64,000 bases of DNA from Pseudomonadota bacterium. GTDB lineage: Bacteria > Pseudomonadota > Gammaproteobacteria > Burkholderiales > Burkholderiaceae_C. Where the stretch lies: NCBI GenBank assembly GCA_031119395.1, contig JAVHYA010000013.1, forward strand, positions 21,339 to 85,338, written 5' to 3'. Below the pieces are notes generated by a model. The model saw only the letters and a list, made by a program, of their open reading frames with translations, was not told where the DNA came from and did not search any database. The position numbers were made by a program, and so were the translations under genes. Below are positions 8,880 through 17,057 of the stretch, piece by piece (the first letter of the stretch is position 1; each line of letters begins with the position of its first letter).

Positions 8880-8964
8880 TGACGGACTCTTTCATATCGA
8901 ACATCCGGCCATGCTGGCCTACGCTGCAGCCTTCGTCAACCCACCCCTGCGAAGGAACCCCCTC

Positions 8965-9738
8965 ATGAAAACCGCCCTCGTCACCGGCTGCTCGTCCGGC
9001 TACGGCCTGCAGATCGCCCGCCACTTCCATGCCATGGGCTGGCGCGTCGTCGCCACCATGCGCCAGCCCCGGCCGGCCCTGCTGCCGGAGGCCGACACCA
9101 TCCGGGTGCTGCCCCTGGACGTGACGGACGCACAGAGCATCGCGCGCCTGGTGGCGGCGGCCGGGCCGGTCGACGTGCTGGTCAACAACGCCGGACTCGG
9201 GCTCTTCGGCGCCTTCGAGGCGACGCCGTTGGCGACGGTGCGCGAGATCTTCGAGACCAACACCTTCGGCACGATGGCCATGTGCCAGGCCTTCATCCCG
9301 CAGTGGCGCGCGCGCCGGTCGGGCATGGTGGTGAACGTGACCTCGAGCGCGACGCTGGCGCCCTTCCCGCTCGTGGCGGCCTACACCGCCAGCAAGTCGG
9401 CCATCGAGGGCTTCACCGAATCGCTGGCGCTCGAGCTGGCCGCCTTCGGCGTGCGTGCGCGGCTGGTCGAGCCGGGCTACTGCCCCGACACGCGCTTCGC
9501 CACCAATGGCGCCGTGCGGATGCAGGGACTGATCCCCGAGGCCTATGGCCGCTATGCGCAAGGCGTCTTCGAGCAGCTTGCCGGCGTCGGCGAAACGACG
9601 CAGCCCGCCGACGTGGCGCAGGCGGTGTGGCAGGCCGCGAACGACCCGTCGGGTCGCCTGCGCTTCGCGGCGGGCGCGGACGCGGTGGCCCTGGCCCGGG
9701 CAGGAAGCGGCGTCAGTGCCGATGCGTGCGCGGCCTGA
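8965..9738 (+). CDS. Short-chain dehydrogenase/reductase
   Basis: A 257-residue classical SDR. The cofactor motif is TGCSSGYG (residues 7-14), the NNAG motif follows at NNAGLGLFG, the catalytic Ser is in NVTSSATLAPFP and the YxxxK pair is Y-TASK. The D in LDVTD after the second strand is usual. A Shine-Dalgarno GAAGGA lies about 8 bases before the ATG. It is divergent from the AraC-type regulator, a common arrangement for an induced oxidoreductase. Substrate unknown. Confidence 0.92.
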   Translation: MKTALVTGCSSGYGLQIARHFHAMGWRVVATMRQPRPALLPEADTIRVLPLDVTDAQSIARLVAAAGPVDVLVNNAGLGLFGAFEATPLATVREIFETNTFGTMAMCQAFIPQWRARRSGMVVNVTSSATLAPFPLVAAYTASKSAIEGFTESLALELAAFGVRARLVEPGYCPDTRFATNGAVRMQGLIPEAYGRYAQGVFEQLAGVGETTQPADVAQAVWQAANDPSGRLRFAAGADAVALARAGSGVSADACAA

Positions 9739-9759
9739 GGCGGCCCCGCGGGCCGTCGC

Positions 9760-10188
9760 TCATCCGGCGCTGCCCAGGCGCTCCAGCGCGGCCCGGCGGC
9801 TCAACTGCTTGAGGGCGCCGAGCTGGCGCACCTGTTCGGGCCGCGGCCGTGTCTGGCCCTGTTCCCACAGGTAGACGCTGGCACCGCTCATGCCCACCAG
9901 CCGGCCGTAGTCGGCGGCGGACAGGCCCAGCTTCCTGCGGTGCGCCGCCAGCCGCGTCGCGCTGAAGCGGTACTGGCGGTCTTCGGCGGGTTGCACCTTG
10001 ACCTCGGCCGAGCGGGCGCGGCCGGCCTGGCGCAGTTCCTTCTGCAAGGCCGCCACCTCGCGCCGCAGGGCCGCGATCGCGCTGCGCTGCTGGGCGCTGG
10101 CTTTCTTGAGGCTCTCGATTTCCGACCGGACTTCCTTGCGCGCGACGCGTGCAATCTCCGCCTTGAGGATGGATGCGATGTTGGCCAT
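9760..10188 (-). CDS. Coiled-coil plus XRE-type helix-turn-helix protein
   Basis: A 142-residue protein. Residues 1-60 are a charged amphipathic helix (KKASAQQRSAIAALRREV region), probably a coiled coil for oligomerisation. Residues about 78-125 form an XRE-like helix-turn-helix with AAHRRKLGLSAADYGRLVG and SVYLWEQGQTRP, the hallmark recognition helix of this superfamily. It should bind DNA; target unknown. It lies 55 bases downstream of nikR on the same strand, so the two may be co-transcribed. Confidence 0.82.
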   Translation of the reverse strand: MANIASILKAEIARVARKEVRSEIESLKKASAQQRSAIAALRREVAALQKELRQAGRARSAEVKVQPAEDRQYRFSATRLAAHRRKLGLSAADYGRLVGMSGASVYLWEQGQTRPRPEQVRQLGALKQLSRRAALERLGSAG

Positions 10189-10243
10189 GGTCCACGATTG
10201 TCTCAGGCCGGCCTGCCCGGGCCGCCGCGGCGGCGCCGGGCGC

Positions 10244-10747
10244 TCAGTTCAGCGGCCTGAAATGCGTGTGCGCATGGCCGCCGTGGGCATGCGCGCGGCC
10301 GGCGGCCCCCAGCGGCACCAGGTGGATGTTCCCGTGCCTCACGCCGCGCAGTGCGACGAGCTGCTGCGCGCAGGCCTGCACCGCGGGCGTCGGGCCGCGC
10401 AGGACCACCGTCTCCAGGCAGTGGTCGTGGTCGAGGTGGGTGTGCAGGCTGGTGATGACGAGGTCGTGGTGGTCGTGCTGCAGGTCGAGCACGCGGGCCG
10501 TCACGGTCTGCTCGTGGTGGTCGTACACGTAGCTCACGTTGGCCACGCACCACGGCGCTTCGCCGCGGCCCTTGCGTGCGCCGGTGGCCTGGGCGGGCCC
10601 GTCGGCGGCGCCGAGCGACGCGCGTCCCAGGCGCGACCGGATCAGGTCGCGCACGGCCTCGGACCGGTTGTCGTAGCCCTGCTCGGCGATGAAGGCATCG
10701 AACTGCTGGGCGAGCGCATCGTCGAGGGAGATGGTGAAGCGTTGCAT
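10244..10747 (-). CDS. nikR: Nickel-responsive transcriptional regulator NikR
   Basis: A 167-residue ribbon-helix-helix/ACT-like regulator. The DNA-binding strand and helices are at residues 1-45 (MQRFTISLDDALAQQFD, then YDNRSEAVRDLIR). The four high-affinity nickel ligands of E. coli NikR align as H91, H102, H104 and C110 (in SLHTHLDHDHCLE). A His-rich tail (AHAHGGHAHTHF) extends beyond the family's usual end. No nikABCDE or other nickel permease lies in the window. The only NikR-like site seen is in front of the TonB receptor gene, so that gene is the likely local target. Confidence 0.95.
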   Translation of the reverse strand: MQRFTISLDDALAQQFDAFIAEQGYDNRSEAVRDLIRSRLGRASLGAADGPAQATGARKGRGEAPWCVANVSYVYDHHEQTVTARVLDLQHDHHDLVITSLHTHLDHDHCLETVVLRGPTPAVQACAQQLVALRGVRHGNIHLVPLGAAGRAHAHGGHAHTHFRPLN

Positions 10748-11001
10748 GGCGGACTCGTCGCGCGGCGGGATGCCGGCGCGCCATGTTAGGGGTTGCGGCG
10801 AGCCGGTGCCTGCGCCTTCGGCGTCGCGCTCGATCCAGGGCACGGGGCGCCGCGTCGCCTGCACCCGCAGGTCGAACGGGGCGCGGACCCGGGCCATGCG
10901 GCCGGGTGTCGAAGGGGCATGGCGGGCCCGGCCTCGCCTCGCCCTCAGCCGGCGCTTCTTTGCCGCCGTCCCGGGTCGAGCGTGCGCGGGCTCACGCGCG
11001 C

Positions 11002-11388
11002 TCAGGCCAGCCCGGGTGCCGCCAGGCGGTTGCAGTAGTCGATGAAGGCCTCGAGCTCGTTCGATTTGTCGAAGACGGCATCGGCGCCGGCCTCGCGGCA
11101 GCGGCGACGCATGTCGGCGGTGGCGTAGTTGCTCAGCACCACCGCCCGCTGCGAGGGGCTGCGCGCACGCAGGTGGCGCAGCAGGCCCAGGCCGGAGCCC
11201 TGGGCCAGGAAGAGGTCCACCACCGCGAGGTCCCAGCCGCCGGCATGCGCGGCCAGCCACCTCGCCGCGTCGTCCTCACCACCCGCGTCGGCCACCACGT
11301 TCGCGGCAGCCAGTTCTTCGAGGGTGGGGATCAGGCTGTCGCGGATGGTGGCGTTGTCTTCGACGAGAAAAATGCGGAGGGCGGGCAT
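11002..11388 (-). CDS. Stand-alone response-regulator receiver protein (paralogue 2 of 3)
   Basis: A 128-residue single receiver domain. Acidic residues E10-D11, phospho-acceptor D58 in VVDLF, S86 in VLSNYAT and K108 in AVFDKSNELEAF are all present, so it should be phosphorylatable. There is no output domain and no kinase gene adjacent. It shares LVEDN, the Lxx-TLEEL helix and the FDKSNEL motif with the receivers near 2.4 and 17.2 kb. Its immediate neighbours are nikR and a small coiled-coil protein, giving no clear functional link. Confidence 0.88.
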   Translation of the reverse strand: MPALRIFLVEDNATIRDSLIPTLEELAAANVVADAGGEDDAARWLAAHAGGWDLAVVDLFLAQGSGLGLLRHLRARSPSQRAVVLSNYATADMRRRCREAGADAVFDKSNELEAFIDYCNRLAAPGLA

Positions 11389-11499
11389 GGACGAGGAAAC
11401 GAGAGTGGACGTTAACCTCGATGTCCACCGCGCCGTGGGCGCCGCGCGCGCTGACTGGAGTCGGACGCCGCCTACGACGGGCGGCCGGTCCGCAGTGCT

Positions 11500-11793
11500 T
11501 CAGCCCTTCCTGGCAGGCGGGGCGCTGCCGGCGCTCTGCCCCAGTTCGTCGTGCACCTGCTGCAGCCGGTCGACCGACTCGCTGAGCTGCTTCTCGACTT
11601 CCACGCTCTGGTCCAGCGCCTGCGCGACTTCGCCGACCTGCACGTGGTCGGGCAGGTTTTCCTCGAGCACCGTGTTGACCACGGCCAGGTTGTCCGCCGC
11701 CTGGCGGATCTCGGCGGCCACTTCCTTGGCCTTGTCGATCGTCTGTTCCAGCGAGGCCTGCGCGTCGGCGGCCTGCTTCTTCTCAGGGCTCAT
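11500..11793 (-). CDS. Small acidic coiled-coil protein, function unknown
   Basis: A 97-residue, soluble, almost wholly helical protein. Heptad-like spacing of hydrophobic residues runs from about residue 12 to 85 (SLEQTIDKAKEVAAEIRQA, later VEVEKQLSESVDRLQQV). The tail is Ala/Pro/Lys-rich. There is no signal peptide or membrane segment and no recognised family. It stands alone between receiver 2 and the pirin gene, on the strand opposite to pirin. Confidence 0.7.
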   Translation of the reverse strand: MSPEKKQAADAQASLEQTIDKAKEVAAEIRQAADNLAVVNTVLEENLPDHVQVGEVAQALDQSVEVEKQLSESVDRLQQVHDELGQSAGSAPPARKG

Positions 11794-12033
11794 TCATGCT
11801 CCTGCAGCGGCGCATCGCCGTGCGAAGGGGCGATGGTAGCGCTGCGCCCGCGCCGGGGATACCTCAAAAGACGCACCTCCCGCGCGCCGCAGCGGCCGCG
11901 CGACGGCGCCATCGTTCCATGGGTGGACCGCCCCGTCCTGCCCACGGGGCTTCCACAATCGGCGCCGAAGCCCCATCTTCGGGACATGGCGCGGCGCTCC
12001 GGCTGCGCAGTCCCGACTTCCAGGATCATTGCC

Positions 12034-13083
12034 ATGTCCAGTTCCCCCGTGCTCCAGGTGCGCCCGCTCGGCTTTCCGTGGGCCACCGTCGACCCCTTCC
12101 TCTTCTGCGCCTACCACGACGACGCCTACCCGCGCGCCGACGCGCAGATGCGCCCGGACGCGCCGCTCGAAGGCCGCGAGATCGGCGCCGACTTCAGCCG
12201 CAAGGACGGCTGGAGCATGTACCACGGCGAGGCGGTGCCCGGCTTTCCCGGCCACCCGCACCGCGGCTTCGAGACCGTGACCATCGTGCGCCGCGGCCTG
12301 ATCGACCATGCCGACTCGCTCGGCGCGGCGGCGCGCTTCGGCCGCGGCGACGTGCAGTGGCTCACCGCCGGCCGCGGCATCCAGCATTCGGAGATGTTCC
12401 CGCTGCTCAACCAGGACGAGGACAACCCGCTGGAGCTGTTCCAGATCTGGCTGAACCTGCCGGCGCGCAACAAGATGGTCGAGCCGCACTTCACGATGTT
12501 CTGGGCCGACCGCATCCCGCGCCTGACGGCCACCGACGCCGGGGGCCGCCACACCGACGTGAGCGTGATCGCCGGCCGCCTGCAGCCCGAGGCCGATGGC
12601 GCCGCCCCGATCGACCCGCTGGCGCCGCCGCCCGATTCGTGGGCCGCGCAGGCGGATTCGGACGTGGCCATCTGGACGCTGCGCATGGACCCCGGCGCAC
12701 GCTGGACGCTCCCGGCTGCGGCGGGCGAAGGCACGCGCCGCACGCTGTACTTCTTCAAGGGCCGGCAGGTGACGCTCGGCGGCCAGGTGGTGCAGGGGCC
12801 GGCGGCCATCGCGCTGCGGGCCGACGTGCCGGTGGAGCTGGTCAACGGCGACGCGGCCGAGGGCGAGTTCCTGCTGCTGCAGGGCCGCCCGATCGGCGAG
12901 CCGGTGGCGCAGTACGGCCCCTTCGTGATGAACACGCAGGCCGAGATCATGCAGGCCATGAACGACTACCGCCGCACCCAGTTCGGCGGCTGGCCCTGGC
13001 CCGACCACGCGCCGGTGCACGGGCGCGACCCGGCGCGCTTCGCCCGCCATCCGGACGGGCGGCGCGAGGAAGCGGCGGCCTGA
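12034..13083 (+). CDS. Pirin-family bicupin protein
   Basis: A 349-residue pirin-like protein with two cupin domains. The N-terminal metal site is recognisable as GHPHRGFETVT and GRGIQHSEM, giving His-His-His-Glu ligands. The second cupin (about 225-300) includes YFFKGRQVTLGG. Bacterial pirins bind Fe or another divalent metal and some have quercetinase activity; the actual substrate is unknown here. The start was set at the ATG giving MSSSPVLQVRPLG, since the upstream sequence lacks family similarity. A GC-rich hairpin follows directly. Confidence 0.9.
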   Translation: MSSSPVLQVRPLGFPWATVDPFLFCAYHDDAYPRADAQMRPDAPLEGREIGADFSRKDGWSMYHGEAVPGFPGHPHRGFETVTIVRRGLIDHADSLGAAARFGRGDVQWLTAGRGIQHSEMFPLLNQDEDNPLELFQIWLNLPARNKMVEPHFTMFWADRIPRLTATDAGGRHTDVSVIAGRLQPEADGAAPIDPLAPPPDSWAAQADSDVAIWTLRMDPGARWTLPAAAGEGTRRTLYFFKGRQVTLGGQVVQGPAAIALRADVPVELVNGDAAEGEFLLLQGRPIGEPVAQYGPFVMNTQAEIMQAMNDYRRTQFGGWPWPDHAPVHGRDPARFARHPDGRREEAAA

Positions 13084-13088
13084 AGCCT

Positions 13089-13112
13089 CGCGGCGGCGAC
13101 CGGGCCGCCGCG
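13089..13112 (+). terminator. Strong GC hairpin after the pirin gene
   Basis: A 9-bp perfect stem (CGCGGCGGC / GCCGCCGCG) with a 6-base loop, 6 bases after the pirin stop. The only T-run is about 9 bases further on and belongs to a dispersed repeat, so termination efficiency is uncertain. Confidence 0.35.
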
Positions 13113-13114
13113 AT

Positions 13115-13172
13115 GCTCCTGTTTTCATAGCTGCCCACGCAGGCAGGATGGGCGCTTGCGGCCGATTCGGCG
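13115..13172 (+). repeat. Dispersed 58-bp element, copy 2
   Basis: Reads GTTTTCATAGCTGCCC, a variable arm, then GGATGGGCGCTTGCGGCCGATTCGG. One of the better intergenic matches, placed between pirin and the MerR promoter. Confidence 0.8.
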
Positions 13173-13201
13173 CCCCGGCGCCCTCCGCCTGCATTTTTCG
13201 C

Positions 13202-13232
13202 TTGACCTGGAGTGCACTCCAACTCCTAGCAT
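13202..13232 (+). promoter_or_regulatory. MerR-type promoter with 19-bp spacer and internal dyad
   Basis: -35 TTGACC and -10 TAGCAT are separated by 19 bp, the overlong spacer typical of MerR-activated promoters. Within the spacer lies TGGAGTGCACTCCA (13208-13221), a perfect 14-bp palindrome of the type bound by AdhR/NmlR-like MerR proteins. It faces the MerR-family gene just downstream, so autoregulation is likely. The predicted start of transcription is at about 13239. Confidence 0.75.
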
Positions 13233-13328
13233 GCGGGCATGACTTCTTCCCTCGCCCCCTGCCAAGCTTCCGCCCTTCCTGTCGGCGCCTCGCCGCCGGG
13301 TGGCGTCAATCCTTCCCCCTTGCTGCAC

Positions 13329-13766
13329 ATGACCATCGGCCAGGTGTCGCGCGCGACCGGGATGTCGGCCGACACCCTGCGCTACTACGAGCGCATGGCC
13401 CTGCTGGCGCCGCCGCGCGACGCCGGCCGCCGACGCCACTACGGCCCGCAGGACCTGCTGACCCTGAGCTTCGTCGCACGCATGCGCGCCACGGACATGC
13501 CGCTGGCCGAGATCCGGACCTACCTGGCGCTGGCGGCGCAGGGCGACGCCACCGCCGAGGCGCGCCGTGCCCTGCTCGAAGCGCACCGCCTGCGCGTGCA
13601 GACCCAGCTCAAGGCCTCGGCCGAAGCGCTGGAGGTGATCGACTTCAAGCTCCAGCACTTCGACGAGCTCTCGCGCAAGATCAAGCTGGCCACGGCCGAT
13701 GCGCAGCCCGGCGCCTTCACCCTGCCGGCGCCGCACAGCCCGCGCGGCGAGGCGGCGGCCGCCTGA
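13329..13766 (+). CDS. MerR-family transcriptional regulator (AdhR/NmlR-like)
   Basis: A 145-residue regulator. The winged helix is MTIGQVSRATGMSADTLRYYER at the N-terminus, followed by the RRRHYGPQDL wing and a long C-terminal dimerisation helix (about residues 80-115). The core has no cysteine, so it is unlikely to be a metal or thiol sensor of the classical kind. The ATG at MTIGQV gives the family length. An earlier in-frame ATG at 13239 coincides with the predicted transcription start and would be leaderless. The promoter in front carries a MerR-type dyad. The GAF-domain gene 80 bases downstream may be co-transcribed. Confidence 0.85.
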   Translation: MTIGQVSRATGMSADTLRYYERMALLAPPRDAGRRRHYGPQDLLTLSFVARMRATDMPLAEIRTYLALAAQGDATAEARRALLEAHRLRVQTQLKASAEALEVIDFKLQHFDELSRKIKLATADAQPGAFTLPAPHSPRGEAAAA

Positions 13767-13845
13767 GACCGTCGCACATCGGTCCCCGCCGCTGGCGGTG
13801 TCCACTGACGCCGGCCGGCCCCGCGAGTCGCGACAATCGAGGGCG

Positions 13846-14319
13846 ATGTCCCCCTCCCTCTACGCCACCCTCGACCCGCTGCGTGCAGCGCTCCAGCGCG
13901 AGGGCCTGGCCGGCGGCCTGCGCTTTCTCAACGCGCGCGTGCCGCACCGCTACACGGCCGCCTACCGGGTGCAGCAGGACACGCTGGTCAACCTCGACCT
14001 GTTCGACAAGGCCGGCGAAGTGCGGCCCGAGTTCCTCGCGTCCGTGCCCTTCGAGGACAGCTTCTGCCAGTTCGTCCTGCGCGACGGCGAGTTCCGCACC
14101 GAATGCACGGCGGAGGACGGCCGGCTGGACGGCCACCGCTACCAGGGCGTGATGGGCGCCTACCACGGCGTGCCGCTGGTGGACGACCACGGCGGCCTGT
14201 TCGGCACGCTGTGCCATTTCGACACGGCCGACCGCACGCTGCCCGACGAGGAATTCGCCTTCCTGCAGAAGGCCGCGCGCCTGATGTCGGCGGTGGTGAC
14301 GCGCCAGGCGGCGCGCTAG
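13846..14319 (+). CDS. GAF-domain protein
   Basis: A 157-residue single-domain protein resembling GAF sensors. Key parts are the SFCQFVLRDGEF helix/strand, YQGVMGAYHGVPLVDDHGGLFGTLCHFD (split here: the MGAYHGVPL strand and GLFGTLCHF strand), and a C-terminal helix LQKAARLMSAVV. GAF domains bind small ligands or haem-like groups; the ligand is unknown. There is no attached output domain. The stop overlaps the mntH stop by three bases in tail-to-tail orientation. It is likely in one unit with the merR gene. Confidence 0.8.
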   Translation: MSPSLYATLDPLRAALQREGLAGGLRFLNARVPHRYTAAYRVQQDTLVNLDLFDKAGEVRPEFLASVPFEDSFCQFVLRDGEFRTECTAEDGRLDGHRYQGVMGAYHGVPLVDDHGGLFGTLCHFDTADRTLPDEEFAFLQKAARLMSAVVTRQAAR

Positions 14320-15638
14320 AAGCCGCCCAGCACCGAGGCGACCAGCCACACGTTGGCGGCGCCGATGGTCCCGAAGAGTCCCCAGGCCACCGCACGCAGC
14401 ACCGGGCCGTTCGTGAAGTCGCCCATCAGGGCCCGGTCGCTGGTGAAGCGGATCAGCGGCCAGATCGCGAAGGGCAGCTGGAAGCTCAGCACCACCTGGC
14501 TGAGCACCAGCATCTTGCCCACGCCGCCGTCGCCGAACCACCACACGCCCACGAAGGCCGGCACCAGCGCCAGCGCACGGGTGATGAGGCGGCGCTGCCA
14601 GCAGGGGATCTTCAGGTCGAGGAAGCCCTCCATGATGATCTGGCCCGCGATGGTGCCGGTGAAGGTGGAGCTCTGCCCCGAGGCCAGCAGCGCGATGCCG
14701 AAGAGCGTGGCCGCCAGCGCGCTGCCGACGATGGGCTCGATGAGGCGGTAGGCATCCTCGATCTCGGCCACCTCGCGGTGGCCGCTGCCGTGGAAGGCGC
14801 TGGCGGCCAGGATGAGGATGGCGGCGTTGACGAACAGCGCCAGCGTGAGCGAGATGACCGCGTCGAGGGTGCCCAGGGTGACGGCCTCGCGCCTGGCGGC
14901 CTCGGTCTTCGCCACCAGGCGCGTCTGCACGATGGACGAATGCAGGTACAGGTTGTGCGGCATCACCGTGGCGCCGACGATGCCGATGGCCAGGTACAGC
15001 GCGCCGGGCTGCTGCAGCCGCTCCAGGCTGGGGCCGAAGCCCATCGCGACGCCGAACCAGTTGGGCTGCGACATCGCCAGCTCGACCACGAAGCAGCCGG
15101 CGATGGTCGTGACCAGGCCCAGCACGATCGCCTCGACGCGGCGAAAGCCCGCGCCCTGCAGGCCGAGCACCAGCAGCGTGTCGAAGGCCGTGATGGCGAT
15201 GCCCACCGGAATCGACACGCCGAACAGCAGGTGCAGCGCCAGCGCGCTGCCCAGCACCTCGGCCAGGTCGCAGGCCACGATGGCGAGTTCGGCGCCGAGC
15301 CAGAGGAAGCGGTTGGTCCGCGGGCCGTAGTGGTCGCGGCAGGCGCGGGCCAGGTCCTTGCCGGCCACCAGGCCCAGGCGCACGCACAGGGTCTGCAGCA
15401 GCATCGCGGCCAGGCTGGCCAGCAGCACGACGAAGAGCAGGCCGTAGCCGAAGCGCGAGCCGGCCTCGATGTCGGTGGCCCAGTTGCCGGGGTCCATGTA
15501 GCCCACCGACACCAGCAGCCCCGGCCCCGCGAAGCGCAGCAGCTTCTTCCACAGCGGCAGGCCCGGATCGACCGCCACGCTGCCCTTGACTTCGGACGGG
15601 CAGAACGGGGCGGTGGCGGTGCGGGGCAGGCGGTACAT
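14316..15638 (-). CDS. mntH: Nramp-family divalent metal transporter
   Basis: A 440-residue inner-membrane proton-coupled metal importer with 11 predicted spans. The two metal-site motifs of the Nramp fold are intact: DPGNWATD in the first span (D at about residue 49) and MPHNLYLHS in the sixth. Bacterial members mainly import Mn2+ and also Fe2+. The transport loop motif after span 8 (GQSSTFTGTIAGQIIMEGF) is present. No Mn riboswitch-like structure or MntR box was recognised upstream; a dispersed repeat lies there instead. Confidence 0.93.
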   Translation of the reverse strand: MYRLPRTATAPFCPSEVKGSVAVDPGLPLWKKLLRFAGPGLLVSVGYMDPGNWATDIEAGSRFGYGLLFVVLLASLAAMLLQTLCVRLGLVAGKDLARACRDHYGPRTNRFLWLGAELAIVACDLAEVLGSALALHLLFGVSIPVGIAITAFDTLLVLGLQGAGFRRVEAIVLGLVTTIAGCFVVELAMSQPNWFGVAMGFGPSLERLQQPGALYLAIGIVGATVMPHNLYLHSSIVQTRLVAKTEAARREAVTLGTLDAVISLTLALFVNAAILILAASAFHGSGHREVAEIEDAYRLIEPIVGSALAATLFGIALLASGQSSTFTGTIAGQIIMEGFLDLKIPCWQRRLITRALALVPAFVGVWWFGDGGVGKMLVLSQVVLSFQLPFAIWPLIRFTSDRALMGDFTNGPVLRAVAWGLFGTIGAANVWLVASVLGGF

Positions 15639-15684
15639 CGGCGCCGATGATAGGAGCGCGCGCGGCGGCCATGGCTTGGCGATC

Positions 15685-15742
15685 GCTATGGTTTCGATAG
15701 CTGATGGCGCCCGTCCCGCGGGCGCCGCAGGCCGGTTTCGCC
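15685..15742 (+). repeat. Dispersed 58-bp element, copy 3
   Basis: Reads GCTATGGTTTCGATAGCTGA, GGCGCCCGTCCCGCGGGCGCC, GCAGGCCGGTTTCGCC. The central GGCGCCCG-TCCCG-CGGGCGCC forms a near-perfect stem-loop. It sits between the mntH start and the glycosylase stop. Confidence 0.75.
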
Positions 15743-15751
15743 TGGAATCGC

Positions 15752-16348
15752 TCAGCGCGCCCGGCGCGCGGCCGCGGGGAAGGGCCGGCTCAGGAAGCGC
15801 GAGCCCTGCTCGCCGAAGCGCCAGGGCATCTCGACCGCCTTGCTGATGCCGATGCGCGGGCCCGCCTGCACGAGCACGGGCGGTGCGGCATCGGCGGCCA
15901 GCAGCTCGAAGGGCGGCGCGTCGAGCCGGTGGCCGTTGAAGCTCGCGTCCACGCCCAGCGCCTGCCCCACCCGGCCCGGGCCGGCGGCGAGCAGCCGCTC
16001 GTCTTCCACGCCGCGGCGGCGGCGCATCGTGGCCAGGCCGTGCGTGGGCTGCAGCGCGCGGATCAGCACGCCGGCGCCGTGGCCCTCCTCGCGGCAGACG
16101 AAGTTGAGGCACCAGTGGATGCCGTAGGAGCGGTACACGTACGCCCGCCCCGGCGGGCCGAACATGGCGGCATTGCGCACCGTGGGGCCGCCGTAGGTGT
16201 GCGAGGCCGGGTCGTCGCGGTCGTAGGCCTCGGTCTCGACGATGCGGCCGCCCACGCCGTCGACCAGCACGGTGACGCCGATGAGCGCGCGGGCGACTTC
16301 TTCGGACGGACGGCCGAAGTCCAGGCCGGCCAGGAGCTGCCCGCTCAT
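15752..16348 (-). CDS. Alkyladenine (3-methyladenine) DNA glycosylase, AAG/MPG type
   Basis: A 198-residue base-excision repair enzyme that removes alkylated purines. The catalytic Glu lies in GGRIVETEAYDRDDPASH, followed by NAAMFGPPGRAYVYRSYGIHWCLNF (shortened: the MFGPPGRAYVY and YGIHWCLNF strands), which carries the intercalating and base-stacking tyrosines. PGRVGQALGVD matches the conserved 'GPG-LC-ALGI' region. An in-frame ATG 16 codons upstream exists, but MSGQLLAGLDFGRPSEEVAR is the expected beginning. Confidence 0.92.
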   Translation of the reverse strand: MSGQLLAGLDFGRPSEEVARALIGVTVLVDGVGGRIVETEAYDRDDPASHTYGGPTVRNAAMFGPPGRAYVYRSYGIHWCLNFVCREEGHGAGVLIRALQPTHGLATMRRRRGVEDERLLAAGPGRVGQALGVDASFNGHRLDAPPFELLAADAAPPVLVQAGPRIGISKAVEMPWRFGEQGSRFLSRPFPAAARRAR

Positions 16349-16461
16349 GCGCTGCCCGCCCCGGTGGCGCCAAGGCCCATCCATGCGGCCTGCCATGGTG
16401 GCGCGGTCCGCGTGAATTGGGCTAGATTGCCCACCTTGGCAACCATGGGGAAGGCAGCACG

Positions 16462-17049
16462 ATGAAGCAGGTCCGGGTCTGCCGCGGTGCCCGCGTCAAG
16501 CACTTCCACCAGGACGTGCTGCTTTACGGCGAATGGGTCGAAGCCACGGCCGAGGCCCTCGAGGACTGCGGCTCCATCGAACTGCTGGGCAACGAGCTCT
16601 TCGGCCCCGGCAGCCACTGGATCGAGCACCGCGAGATCGACCCGCAGCGGGTGCTGCCCGAGCAGGCGGTGCTCCGGGTGATCGACGAGAGCCTGCGGGC
16701 GTGGCTCGACGACCGCATGGACCTGCACATGCGCTACTTCACCTCCGGGGCGACGCTCGTCACGCCGCTGGGGGGCTGCCACCGGGGCCACGCCGACGTG
16801 CGCGCCGCCTTCACGCGCGAGCGCGCGGCCATGCCCGGGCTGCGCATGGTGGTGGACGAACGGCAGCTCAGCCATCCGGGGACGGACACCTGCATCGTGA
16901 TGATGGAAGGCTCCATCGTCCACTCCGGCATGCCGCACGCCGAGCGCTGGGCCAGCACGCAGACGCTGGTGCTCGAGGCCGACGGGCAATGGCGCATCGC
17001 CTCGCACCAGGTCCATCATGTGCGCCGGGAGGTGGGCGCCATCGCGTAG
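16462..17049 (+). CDS. NTF2/SnoaL-like fold protein, function unknown
   Basis: A 195-residue cytoplasmic protein. The C-terminal half (about 75-190) looks like an NTF2-like/DUF4440 cone fold: a leading helix RVIDESLRAWLDDRMDLHMRYF (abbreviated to its core AWLDDRMDLHMRYF), then a HVDVRAAF-like helix GHADVRAAFTRERAAM, then strands ending QWRIASHQVHHV. The N-terminal ~70 residues form an extra segment of unknown kind. ATG has an AAGGCAG ribosome site 8 bases upstream. It is divergent from the glycosylase gene and converges on receiver 3. Confidence 0.7.
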   Translation: MKQVRVCRGARVKHFHQDVLLYGEWVEATAEALEDCGSIELLGNELFGPGSHWIEHREIDPQRVLPEQAVLRVIDESLRAWLDDRMDLHMRYFTSGATLVTPLGGCHRGHADVRAAFTRERAAMPGLRMVVDERQLSHPGTDTCIVMMEGSIVHSGMPHAERWASTQTLVLEADGQWRIASHQVHHVRREVGAIA

Positions 17050-17057
17050 CGAGGCGC

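Noticed and set aside
10748..11001. Possible NikR operator upstream of nikR itself
   Set aside because: No GTATGA/TCATAC pair or comparable dyad is visible in this gap; autoregulation cannot be supported.
15639..15751. Possible manganese riboswitch or MntR box before mntH
   Set aside because: The space is largely a copy of the dispersed element; no yybP-ykoY-like structure was recognised.
16427..16442. TTGCC-N6-GGCAA dyad before the NTF2-like gene, similar to the LysR boxes
   Set aside because: The spacer is 6 rather than 5 bases, the outer C/G positions differ and T-N11-A is not satisfied, so I do not count it as a third site.
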